The notes under the pieces are model-generated. The model was not told the DNA's origin and searched no databases. It saw only the letters and a program-made list of their open reading frames with translations. Both the position numbers and the translations under genes were made by a program. A stretch of DNA of 45,476 bases from CAKZQX01 sp034435975 (GTDB lineage: Bacteria; Chloroflexota; Chloroflexia; Chloroflexales; Chloroflexaceae), in NCBI GenBank assembly GCA_034435975.1, contig DAOTWD010000151.1:1-45476 (forward strand). Reading direction: 5' to 3'. Shown in pieces: positions 25,325 to 32,642 of this stretch; the first letter of the stretch is position 1; the number at the start of each line of letters is the position of its first letter.

Positions 25325-26455
25325 TTATTTCAATGTCAAAAGATATGCCACCAGATTATCAATCTGTTCTTGAGTCAGAACCTCACCATAATTCTGGGGC
25401 ATCAATCCTGCCACAAAGCCTTCCACCACATAGTCATTCGGATTCACGATCGAATTATACAAATACTCTGCTGCCGATAGGCCTGACACGGTCGTAGCAG
25501 CCCGGCTGCCCACACCGGCCAGATTCGGCCCGGTGAAGTTCCCACGGCTGGCTTCAACATAATGACAGGTATAGCATCCAGACGCAATGCCGCTACTAGA
25601 CTGGAAGACAGGCTGATTAAACAAGGCCTTTCCCGCCTCTGCATCGCCACTGATGGCCGGTTCGCTCCCCGTGTCAGAGGGTGCCGCTGCTTCAGGAGTA
25701 GCCGCTGCCGTAGCCTGAGCCGTTGGAGCCACTGTCGTCGCTGTCGCTGTCGCTGCCGCTGTCGGAGCAGCTGGCGCTGCTGCCATTGTGGGTGTAATCG
25801 TTGGTGCAACCACTGCGGTCGCCATTGGCGCGGCAGTCGCCATTGGCGCGGCAGTCGCCATTGGCGCGGCGGTTGGCGCGGCAGCTTCTTCCGTCGGCGC
25901 GGCAGCTTCTTCCGTCGGCTCAGTGATCAGATCTTCGCCCTCAGCCGGTTCGGCTTCGCCCTCACCAACCACTACGTTGACAGTGCCTTTACACCCACCA
26001 AGACAGACAATCTCGTAGGTACCCGCATCATCATAGGTCACAAAAATCGACTGGCGAGTAAACGTCACCGTTGAACCTTGCTGGGTCGATCCAGGTAGGT
26101 TGAAGGCTGTGCTACCACCACCCAGATTGATACCCAAACTGACATCATTTTCGCTCAAGTTTGACACCACAATCTCCACCGACACACCCGGATCAAAGTT
26201 CACGCTTTCCGGCCCTAGTTCCCCATCCTCGTTAATGATCAATTCCTCACGTTGTGCCTGAACCACATTCGGCATCCCTTCAACTGGCGGTGCCTCACCA
26301 ATACCGGGAATAGTGTCGATAGGCCGCGGTGTTGGTGATGGTGTCAATCCCCGTCTCCCCGACATCCCCTGTTCTGCGCATGCCGTCAGAAGGGCAAGCA
26401 TCAAAACCAGCACGACAAACGTCCCGCGACCAACCTGCCAACCTGCTCTGTGCAT
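25325..26455 (-). CDS. Lipoprotein with cupredoxin-like domain and C-terminal c-type cytochrome
   Basis: A lipoprotein of 376 residues, expected to be anchored outside the cytoplasmic membrane and to act in electron transfer. The signal ends in the lipobox LLTAC. A cupredoxin-like domain of about 110 residues follows, closely related to that of the auracyanin-like lipoprotein (FVTYDDAGTYEIVCLGGCKG). An Ala/Pro/Thr/Met linker of about 100 residues includes perfect 18-bp DNA repeats. The C-terminal domain is a class I cytochrome c: CYTCH at 294-298 binds heme, GPNLAGVG follows, and Met352 in GLMPQNY is the likely sixth ligand. I choose 26455 because GAGGAGGAAAG is eight bases before this ATG. 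The frame upstream of it lacks a signal sequence. It may exchange electrons with a copper protein once encoded just downstream. Confidence 0.88.
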   Translation of the reverse strand: MHRAGWQVGRGTFVVLVLMLALLTACAEQGMSGRRGLTPSPTPRPIDTIPGIGEAPPVEGMPNVVQAQREELIINEDGELGPESVNFDPGVSVEIVVSNLSENDVSLGINLGGGSTAFNLPGSTQQGSTVTFTRQSIFVTYDDAGTYEIVCLGGCKGTVNVVVGEGEAEPAEGEDLITEPTEEAAAPTEEAAAPTAAPMATAAPMATAAPMATAVVAPTITPTMAAAPAAPTAAATATATTVAPTAQATAAATPEAAAPSDTGSEPAISGDAEAGKALFNQPVFQSSSGIASGCYTCHYVEASRGNFTGPNLAGVGSRAATTVSGLSAAEYLYNSIVNPNDYVVEGFVAGLMPQNYGEVLTQEQIDNLVAYLLTLK

Positions 26456-26727
26456 AGAACTTTCCTCCTCATAGATCTTCATCCCTACCACACTGCATCT
26501 TGAGAAGCGCAACAATGCCAATGTCCACACGATTAGCATGCAACGCCTCTGACGGGTATAGCGATCTCCAACCTGACCGTGGCTGCTTAACCAGCCACAA
26601 CTCAGAAGTAGTGGAAGTGACGCTCCCAATTGTCGCCCGCACCATACGCTGTTATGCTGCTCTTTGAATATAATCACCAGATTACACTATCATGCCTATT
26701 GTAGCAGAGACGAGAACAGAGGTCAAG

Positions 26728-26756
26728 TTGCGCGTTGGATTGGGATCGTGTATACT
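26728..26756 (+). promoter_or_regulatory. Probable sigma-70-type promoter
   Basis: TTGCGC (26728-26733) and TATACT (26751-26756) are 17 bp apart. Transcription would begin near 26763, about 30 bases before the start codon at 26792. The 270 bp between the two divergent genes otherwise shows only AT-rich sequence near 26668. Confidence 0.6.
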
Positions 26757-26791
26757 GGCTGCAACGGTTTTCTCCTAAGTAAGAGTGATCG

Positions 26792-27523
26792 ATGTCTCTT
26801 CAACCTATTACATATACGACTAGAACGATCCGTTACCCCGTGCTGAACGAAATCCTTCTGCTGGCTGGTCTGGCAGGACTGCTATGGGGAAAGTGGGCAC
26901 GCGGGCAGCTTGATTTCTATATTCATCCCCGCTATACCACCCTGGTTCTGGTCAGTGCAATCATCCTCTTTTTGATGGCGGGTGTCCGACTGCGGCATGT
27001 GTTTGCAGCTCGCCCAACTCGCAATCTGGGTTGGACATACCTGCTGGTAGCGCTACCATTGGTGTTTGGCACACTGGTTCCGGCGCAACCGCTGGGAGCC
27101 AACACATTGATCGCTCGCGGGTTGGAACCATCAACCGCGGTGAATGTATCCAGTTGGCAACCATCGCTTGACAGTGACTCGAGTGATTGGGATTTGCTGC
27201 AATGGGCGGTGGCGTTGAGCTTTTATGGCCCGGAGTTGGAAGACCACCCCGTGGATGTCATCGGGTTCGTTTTTCAGGATGCCAGGGCCGGTGCTGATCA
27301 TTTTTATGTGGCACGCTATGTCATTACCTGCTGTGCGGCAGATGGGGTGAGTGTGGGGATGCCGGTTGCCTGGGCTGGCGGCGAGACGCTACCGCTTGAT
27401 GACTGGGTGCGCGTGCACGGCACGTTGACGACCACGGTGGTGGCAGGGGTTGAGCAGGCCACGATTGTGGCAACTGCGGTTGAGCCAGTAGCAGTGCCGC
27501 AGAGTCCCTACTTGTATCCCTGA
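26792..27523 (+). CDS. TIGR03943 (DUF1980) family membrane protein
   Basis: A protein of 243 residues. Three hydrophobic segments at the N terminus (NEILLLAGLAGLLWGKWA, TTLVLVSAIILFLMAGV, YLLVALPLVFGTLVP) are followed by an extracytoplasmic domain with the family hallmark RYVITCCAADGVSVGMPVAW. Members usually pair with a permease of the ArsP/DUF318 family; such a permease is encoded here at 28865-29947 on the other strand, with a third gene between. The substrate is not established; a link to metal handling is suggested by genomic context in other bacteria. Transcription probably begins at the promoter near 26756. The next gene follows after 17 bp and may be co-transcribed. Confidence 0.85.
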   Translation: MSLQPITYTTRTIRYPVLNEILLLAGLAGLLWGKWARGQLDFYIHPRYTTLVLVSAIILFLMAGVRLRHVFAARPTRNLGWTYLLVALPLVFGTLVPAQPLGANTLIARGLEPSTAVNVSSWQPSLDSDSSDWDLLQWAVALSFYGPELEDHPVDVIGFVFQDARAGADHFYVARYVITCCAADGVSVGMPVAWAGGETLPLDDWVRVHGTLTTTVVAGVEQATIVATAVEPVAVPQSPYLYP

Positions 27524-27540
27524 AACCCGGCTTCACCTCT

Positions 27541-28863
27541 ATGGCATACTATATCCGTATTATCCTGGCATGCCTTACGTTGCTGCTGTTGCTCGGCATG
27601 CTGATCTGGCGTGGCCCACAAACACGCGATGTGGCGCTGGTGGCGACCACACCGCTTGGCACTGAAGTTGCACCGGGTGCAACCATTAGCCTGACTTTTT
27701 CGCGCCAGGTTGATCGCCGTTCGGCCGAGGCACTGTTTACGCTGACACCCGCCGCACCGGGGCGCTTCTTCTGGGATGGGCCAACACTTTCGTTTCGCCC
27801 CGATCAGCCGCTGGTTTCCGATACGACCTATCAGGTAGCGATTGCGGCTGGACTGATCGATGTGCGCGGCCATCCCAACAGCGCCGCACTAAGCTGGACA
27901 TTTCACACCCGCCGTCCGCGGCTGCTGCTGGTTGGCAGTGCGCCCGATGGTACCAGCCAGATTGAACTGGCCGATCACGACGGCAGTCATCGAGAGGTCA
28001 TCGCGACCGACTCAGCACCGATCACCGGCATTATCCTTGCTCCTGATCACCGCCGGGCGATCTACACGCGCCAGCAGGGACAGCGGCTGGCACTGATGCT
28101 GCTCAACCTGGAAGAGCGTTACGTGCGCCCGCTGGTGGATACACCCGATGCCAGCGCCAGCGGGCCAGCCTGGTCGCCATTGAGTGACATTATTGCTTTT
28201 GAACGGGCGCATATTCAGGATACGGTGATGGAACACCCACGCCTGTGGCTGGCGCAACCCGATGGTACGTCACTGGGGCCACTCTATGGCGATCACGAGC
28301 ATGCCTATGCGGCGGTCTGGTCGCCGGGAGGCGACCAGCTCGCATTTCTCAATGGTATCGAGCAGACGCTTGAGATCTTCAACTTCACCAACGAGCGCCG
28401 CCGCTTTCCGGCCCACGCCGGAGAACCAGCCACCTGGTCGCCGACAGGCCGCACTCTGGTCTATGCCAGCGCCACCACCGGGACAGACACTGCCAGTAGC
28501 AAGCTACGTCGGGTGGATCTGGACAGTGACGCGGTTCGGGATTTGACGGATGGCACGTTCGTTGATCGGCATCCCGACTGGTCACCCGACGGAGCGTGGA
28601 TTGCGTTTACACGCCGCACCGCCGCTGGTGGTAGTCGCGCGATCTGGGTGATACCGGCTGATGGTGGTACGGCTCGTCAGATAACGTTCGCCAGCGATGA
28701 TTCAGAGGATATACAGCCCACCTGGGCACCAGACAGCCGCCATATCGCCTTCATCCGCACTGATCATGCCCAACGCACACGCAGCGCCTGGATAGTTGCG
28801 GTCGATTCCGGTGAGACCTGGCCGGTGCTTGATGCTGTAGACCATCTGGCGTGGGTGCGTTAA
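27541..28863 (+). CDS. Membrane-anchored Ig-like plus TolB/PD40-type beta-propeller protein
   Basis: A protein of 440 residues. One N-terminal hydrophobic helix (IILACLTLLLLLGMLIW) acts as signal or anchor. An Ig-like domain of the SbsA/Big_5 type lies at about 33-120 (ATISLTFSRQVDRRS, LVSDTTYQVAIAAGLIDVRG). The rest is a propeller built of WD40-like/PD40 repeats with recurring GPAWSPLSD, AAVWSPGGDQLAF, DWSPDGAWIAFTRR and TWAPDSRHIAFIR. Such proteins act in the envelope, binding other proteins or ligands. It follows the TIGR03943 gene by 17 bp and converges on the permease gene with one base between stops. No ribosome site is obvious. The ligand is unknown. Confidence 0.85.
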   Translation: MAYYIRIILACLTLLLLLGMLIWRGPQTRDVALVATTPLGTEVAPGATISLTFSRQVDRRSAEALFTLTPAAPGRFFWDGPTLSFRPDQPLVSDTTYQVAIAAGLIDVRGHPNSAALSWTFHTRRPRLLLVGSAPDGTSQIELADHDGSHREVIATDSAPITGIILAPDHRRAIYTRQQGQRLALMLLNLEERYVRPLVDTPDASASGPAWSPLSDIIAFERAHIQDTVMEHPRLWLAQPDGTSLGPLYGDHEHAYAAVWSPGGDQLAFLNGIEQTLEIFNFTNERRRFPAHAGEPATWSPTGRTLVYASATTGTDTASSKLRRVDLDSDAVRDLTDGTFVDRHPDWSPDGAWIAFTRRTAAGGSRAIWVIPADGGTARQITFASDDSEDIQPTWAPDSRHIAFIRTDHAQRTRSAWIVAVDSGETWPVLDAVDHLAWVR

Positions 28864-28864
28864 G

Positions 28865-29947
28865 TCAGAAATAAAAGTTGACCACCACACCCGCCAGCAG
28901 CGTTAACAGGAAGCACAACACCACCATGATCGCCACCGTATGGCGACGAAACGTCGTGGTGAGCAATAGAGCGCTCTTGATGTCGATCATTGGCCCGAAG
29001 ACCAGAAAAGCCAGAATGGCACCGGGGGTGAAGGTGTTGACAAACGAGAGTGCCACAAAGGCATCAACCGTTGAGCAGATCGACAACACTACTGCCAGCG
29101 CCATCATGACAACCACCGAGACGATCAAGCCATTTCCCAGTACCAGCAATTCCTGCTGTGGCACCAGCGTCTGCAAAGCAGACGCCAGCATAGCACCGAT
29201 CACCAGATAGCGACTCATCTCAAAAAACTCAGTGCTGGCGTGGCCCAGTACACGGCGTACCGGGGATACCGCTACTGGTTGCTCACCCGGCAGGTCGCCC
29301 TCTTCTAGATAGTTGCGATAGTCATCACCACCAGGGATCTGGCACACCCGGTCAGCCAGCACCATCGCCCGTCGGGGTGGTGTCCCGACGATCATCCCTA
29401 CAATCACCGCAAAGAGGATCGTCAACCCGAAACGCCAGGCCACCATCTCCCAACTGGCAAAGGCGACATAGGTCGAAATCAGTACAATCGGGTTAATCAC
29501 CGGAGCCGCCAGCGCAAAGGCAATACCGGTTGGCAACGACGCACCTTTGGCGAGCAGGCGCCGGGTGGCCGGAATCGAGCCGCACTCGCAGACAGGGAAG
29601 GCAAAGCCGAGCAACGAGCCACCCAGCGCCGCCAGGCCGGGATTGCGTGGCGACAGGTTGCGGATGCGCTCTTCCGATACATATAAATGGATACACGAGG
29701 ACATTAACACTCCTGCCAATAAAAAGGGGAGCGCTTCGATAAAAATACCCAGAAAAACCGTCACAAATCCCTGCAGCCGCCTCGTCCACAGTGACAGGCT
29801 GGCCGGGACAGCAATATCGCTGGCCACCCAGAGCAACACCAGCAGCAGCAGCGTCAGGCCATAAGGCCAGAGTCGCCACAACCGGATCAGCCGCGACATA
29901 CGCGGCGTGTCGGTGAGGAGGAGTCGGGGATCAGGATGTATACGCAT
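28865..29947 (-). CDS. ArsP/DUF318-type (PF03773) permease
   Basis: A polytopic membrane protein of about 360 residues with roughly eight to ten helices. The family core is unmistakable: FPVCECGSIPATRRLLAKGA followed by LPTGIAFALAAPVINPIVLI, and a second half with STVDAFVALSFVNTF and a FLVFGPMIDIKSALLL segment. Members include the organoarsenical exporter ArsP and many permeases of unknown substrate that pair with TIGR03943 proteins, one of which lies at 26792. I chose the ATG at 29947; a GTG three codons upstream is possible. It is read toward the propeller gene. Nothing in the sequence fixes the substrate. Confidence 0.88.
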   Translation of the reverse strand: MRIHPDPRLLLTDTPRMSRLIRLWRLWPYGLTLLLLVLLWVASDIAVPASLSLWTRRLQGFVTVFLGIFIEALPFLLAGVLMSSCIHLYVSEERIRNLSPRNPGLAALGGSLLGFAFPVCECGSIPATRRLLAKGASLPTGIAFALAAPVINPIVLISTYVAFASWEMVAWRFGLTILFAVIVGMIVGTPPRRAMVLADRVCQIPGGDDYRNYLEEGDLPGEQPVAVSPVRRVLGHASTEFFEMSRYLVIGAMLASALQTLVPQQELLVLGNGLIVSVVVMMALAVVLSICSTVDAFVALSFVNTFTPGAILAFLVFGPMIDIKSALLLTTTFRRHTVAIMVVLCFLLTLLAGVVVNFYF

Positions 29948-30085
29948 GCAGCACACTTTCAGATTTCAGTATCATCGGGTATCATCATGCCGTGAGTCAC
30001 CAGCGCTGTCAAATGATTCGGCATGAAATCTACAACAGCAACTGTTATACTACGCAGGTCATACTGGTGAATCGCATAGACCAGG

Positions 30086-30114
30086 TTGACGTATGGCACT
30101 ACCACTGATACATT
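30086..30114 (+). promoter_or_regulatory. Probable promoter of the FmdB-type gene
   Basis: TTGACG (30086-30091) and TACATT (30109-30114) are separated by 17 bp, giving a leader of about 73 bases before the ATG at 30194. Confidence 0.55.
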
Positions 30115-30193
30115 ATCTCAGTGGAATCGTTACCATCAATCTGACACACGACGGTGTTCCGCACTGACCACTATTACCAGGAGAGCCACGACG

Positions 30194-30430
30194 ATGCCCT
30201 TATATGTTTACAGTTGTGCCGAGTGTGCCATCGAACTCGAAGAATTGCGACCAGTTGACGAGGCGGACTGGCCACCGGTTGAGTGTCCGATCTGTCATGG
30301 GTTATGTCAACGTGAAGTAAGCCTGTTCAGTGTGCAACGCACCCAGGTTACTGCTCAACCGCGCACGCTTGTCTCATCAGCACGGCGTTCAGCATACCAT
30401 GGCCTGGATTGCCCTTGTTGTCGTCGCTAA
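30194..30430 (+). CDS. FmdB-family zinc-ribbon protein
   Basis: A small protein of 78 residues with the zinc-ribbon start MPLYVYSCAECAIELEEL and a second cysteine pair in ECPICHGLCQREV, the pattern of the FmdB/CxxC_CxxC_SSSS family (PF09723). These proteins are often called putative regulatory proteins, but their role is not settled. An extra pair of cysteines closes the protein (LDCPCCRR), which is unusual. AGGAGAG lies upstream of the ATG. The longer open frame that begins at 30086 overlaps the promoter and is unlikely. Confidence 0.85.
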   Translation: MPLYVYSCAECAIELEELRPVDEADWPPVECPICHGLCQREVSLFSVQRTQVTAQPRTLVSSARRSAYHGLDCPCCRR

Positions 30431-30460
30431 TACAGCAATTCTTAATCTGTTGTGAATCAC

Positions 30461-30514
30461 GGGAGTCCCGACATTCGCCTGCTAGCTCTCCGTCCTGGAT
30501 AAAGCCGGGTCTCC
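30461..30514. repeat. GGGAGTCC...GGGTCTCC palindromic repeat
   Basis: A 54-bp element opening with GGGAGTCCCG and closing with AAGCCGGGTCTCC. It resembles the element at 36914-36969, which opens with GGGAGTCCTGGCTTCAGCCTG and closes with AAGCCGGGACTCC. Both could fold as short hairpins. Confidence 0.55.
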
Positions 30515-30542
30515 AGGTTTACCATTGCAATAGGATTCCTAT

Positions 30543-30664
30543 TACGACAACGAGACATTTCCTAGGTAGGAAGGCGCGGCTTCGCCGTGCCGCACCGGAA
30601 AGCAACCGGGGTGCGTGGGCCTGCAACCCCCGCGCCTCGGCCGCGATGAGGTCTCGTTGTAGTA
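30543..30664 (+). other. Structured element closed by a long terminal stem (candidate RNA or MITE)
   Basis: TACGACAACGAGAC (30543-30556) pairs with GTCTCGTTGTAGTA (30651-30664) at 13 of 14 positions. Inside, three further GC-rich hairpins can be drawn: around GGCTTCGCC, GCACC/GGGTGC and GCGTGGG/CCCCCGCGC. The element ends about 20 bases before the start codon of the acetyltransferase gene, with a TACTATAAAAATATAG tract between. It could be a transcribed leader, a small RNA or a non-autonomous mobile element. I know no family that matches. Confidence 0.45.
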
Positions 30665-30683
30665 CTATAAAAATATAGACACA

Positions 30684-31310
30684 ATGACTTTACACGATCA
30701 GACCATTATTATCCGTTCGGCAGTTGCCGCTGATGATTGGGCGGTGTACCGCCTGTTCAGTGCCTTACATACGTTCAATGCCGAACTCGATCCCTATTTT
30801 ATGCTCGCCGATGGATGGGAACGGGTATTGAATGAGCATTTAGCATATGTACGGTCAACCGGACATGGGATGACGCTGCTGGCCTGGCAAGGATATGAGC
30901 CGGTTGGCCTGTTAATGATGGGGACACATAGCGACTCACCCCTATTTCGACATCGACACTGGGCCGAACTGCTGGCAATCTATGTTGCGCCAGTGGCACG
31001 TAATAGAAAACTGGCACAGCAACTGTTGCAATCGGGTATTGCCTGGGCCCAGGAAAAAGGCTATGAGCGCATTCAGTTGTATGTGACCGTGTCGAATACA
31101 CGTGCTCGCCAGTTCTATACCCGCTCTGGATTTCAGCCTGTGCAGGAAATCTGGCGTCGCACCATTGGCCCCAGTTCGATGCCCCCGCCCGATGATCCGG
31201 TCTGGGAAGCGATCTATGCGCGTGACCGGGATTTGTTGACACCCAATGCGCATCAGTTACTGATTGATGAACGTGATCATCCAGACAACAATGAGGCTGC
31301 CAATGAGTAA
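30684..31310 (+). CDS. GNAT-family N-acetyltransferase
   Basis: A protein of 208 residues with the GNAT fold (PF00583). The acetyl-CoA-binding motif A region is LLAIYVAPVARNRKLAQQLL, followed by AWAQEKGYERIQLYVTVSNTRARQFYTRSGFQPV, the classical motif B. The N-terminal part (IIRSAVAADDWAVYRLFSAL) is also typical. The last 40 residues extend past the core. The substrate cannot be predicted. No ribosome site is visible before the ATG, and an AT-rich TATAAAAATATAG lies directly upstream, so a leaderless or very short leader transcript is possible. It follows the structured element at 30543-30664. Confidence 0.88.
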   Translation: MTLHDQTIIIRSAVAADDWAVYRLFSALHTFNAELDPYFMLADGWERVLNEHLAYVRSTGHGMTLLAWQGYEPVGLLMMGTHSDSPLFRHRHWAELLAIYVAPVARNRKLAQQLLQSGIAWAQEKGYERIQLYVTVSNTRARQFYTRSGFQPVQEIWRRTIGPSSMPPPDDPVWEAIYARDRDLLTPNAHQLLIDERDHPDNNEAANE

Positions 31311-31639
31311 CCTGCATCAGATGCGCCGGAGCGGCCAGGATAAGACGCGACCAGGCCAGCTCATCGACACGAGTTACGCGATGGTCAGGTTGCCTTTTGG
31401 CCTTCGACGAAAATCCAGGGGTGAAATAAGCATTTCTCCTCCCTGCCGAAGGCCAGAACGGTCGGCAGAGGATCCACCGCGTAACTCCTGTTATAGCAAT
31501 CCTATACGCTTGACTCAACGGCGACAGAATTACTGCCACACTGCGTAAAACGTTCTGGCGAGCCCATAACCAATGGTTGTGGGGCGACACAGCGCGGGTA
31601 CAAGACCCTTGAAGCCCATGCGTTTACGCCTGGGAGCCG
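31311..31639. repeat. Gap with a nested inverted-repeat element (31371-31487)
   Basis: No gene is seen in this 329-bp gap. At 31371-31487 the outer arms GAGTTACGCG (31371-31380) and CGCGTAACTC (31478-31487) match perfectly, and inner arms TGGCCTTCG (31398-31406) and CGAAGGCCA (31447-31455) also match perfectly. CTGCCGA/TCGGCAG gives an alternative local hairpin. The following CTGTTATAGCAATCCTATACG resembles, in reverse, the AATAGGATTCCTATTACGAC before the element at 30543. Confidence 0.6.
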
Positions 31640-31963
31640 TCACAACACAACCAGTGGCCCATGATCGTCACAATGATCGCCGTGGGGATGATGCAGACGC
31701 CCATCGACCAGGTAATCAATATGATCGCCATGCGGCACCACCTCGTGTCCACATCCTTGATGTCCGCACTGGCACGCAATAGGTATACACTGGTTGGGAT
31801 TGGTGGCACTTACTTCAAGCACATGCTCATCATAGTGTCCATCGTGTGGATGGTGCAAATGCCCATCGTGCAAATAGTCAATATGATCGTTGTGTTGGAC
31901 ACGGGTATGCCCACAGTGTTCGCTATGCACATGCAAATGGTTGGGATGGATGATACAACTCAT
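31640..31963 (-). CDS. Small histidine-rich, two-module metal-binding protein
   Basis: A small soluble protein of 107 residues, 24 of them histidine by my count and 7 cysteine. It consists of two related modules. The first has EHCGHTRVQHNDHIDYLHDG then HLHHPHDGHYDEHV; the second has QGCGHEVVPHGDHIDYLVDG then RLHHPHGDHCDDHG. The shared pattern CGHxxVxHxDHIDYLxDGxLHHPHxxHxD strongly implies binding of zinc, nickel or copper ions, as a store, chaperone or buffer. No signal sequence is present, so it should be cytoplasmic. AAGGAAG lies eight bases before the ATG at 31963; the longer upstream frame has no support. Nearby permease and zinc-ribbon genes fit a metal-related neighbourhood. Confidence 0.85.
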   Translation of the reverse strand: MSCIIHPNHLHVHSEHCGHTRVQHNDHIDYLHDGHLHHPHDGHYDEHVLEVSATNPNQCIPIACQCGHQGCGHEVVPHGDHIDYLVDGRLHHPHGDHCDDHGPLVVL

Positions 31964-32642
31964 AACAGCTTCCTTTCTTAACCAATTGATTCTACCAACG
32001 GTCAAAACCACGTCATCCAGCAGCATACATGCTGCCACGAGGCTTTGTGGATATGCCCACCACGCGAGACCCGGAGCGCAGCCAGAAGGATCGATAGTTC
32101 GAGAACGTATCCTCATTGTGATACAACGTCTCTTGTAATATAATTTACACCAGGTCTTTCAACGTCAAAGAACATAGTGCCATTATACCATTTTTAATCG
32201 CTGAAGCAAGAGCGATTCTGGCCGATTCTGGTCGTTCTGGTTTCAGTACCGGGCAACGGCAGCCAGCCTGACGCACTGGTTGCTGACACCGGTTGGCTCC
32301 GGCTATAGTAGCAAAGAGATCAGTCATACCATATCTGGGCATCGTCAAGACCAGCGATTACCTGAGGGTACGTTGGTACACCGATCCCACCCGTAGAACC
32401 GAGTACACCACGCTAATGAACGAGTGGTAAAAACATCCCTGCGGCTCCTGCACCTTTGCCCCTTTGTGACCTCGCGTTACAATGTGGTACCTCCTCACAC
32501 CTCCGTGCATCCGTGCCTCCCTCTCCCGGCTGCAACACGATCAGTATACCAATGCTACAATAGCACCATGGCTCTGGTTTGATGTGAGAAGTCTGAACGA
32601 TGCGACCTATCTCGCACGTAAAGACCCAGATGAGGCATTTCG
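31964..32642. other. 679-bp gap with an orphan promoter and no recognised gene
   Basis: The stretch between the divergent histidine-rich and glgX genes holds only short, unsupported frames. A good plus-strand promoter lies at 32116-32144. The region near 32440-32480 contains degenerate CTTTGCCCCTTTGTG repeat sequence. A possible -10 box for glgX, TACAAT at 32556-32561, lacks a clear partner. Confidence 0.5.
32116..32144 (+). promoter_or_regulatory. Orphan sigma-70-type promoter
   Basis: TTGTGA (32116-32121) and TATAAT (32139-32144) are separated by exactly 17 bp. Transcription would begin near 32151, almost 500 bases before glgX, with no convincing gene in between. It implies a long leader, a small RNA or chance. 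Confidence 0.5.

Noticed and set aside
25562..26074. Plus-strand frame rich in Arg, Cys and Trp
   Set aside because: Antisense to the low-complexity linker and cytochrome region of a well-supported lipoprotein gene.
30086..30193. An N-terminal extension of the FmdB-type protein
   Set aside because: It overlaps a good promoter, and the conserved family start with a ribosome site lies at 30194.
30543..30664. tRNA or tRNA-like gene
   Set aside because: The branched shape is suggestive, but the closing stem is 13-14 bp, the length is 122 nt, and no anticodon loop or T-loop consensus is present.
32145..32348. Minus-strand frame of 67 codons
   Set aside because: No family resemblance and no ribosome site, and it overlaps the region downstream of a plus-strand promoter.
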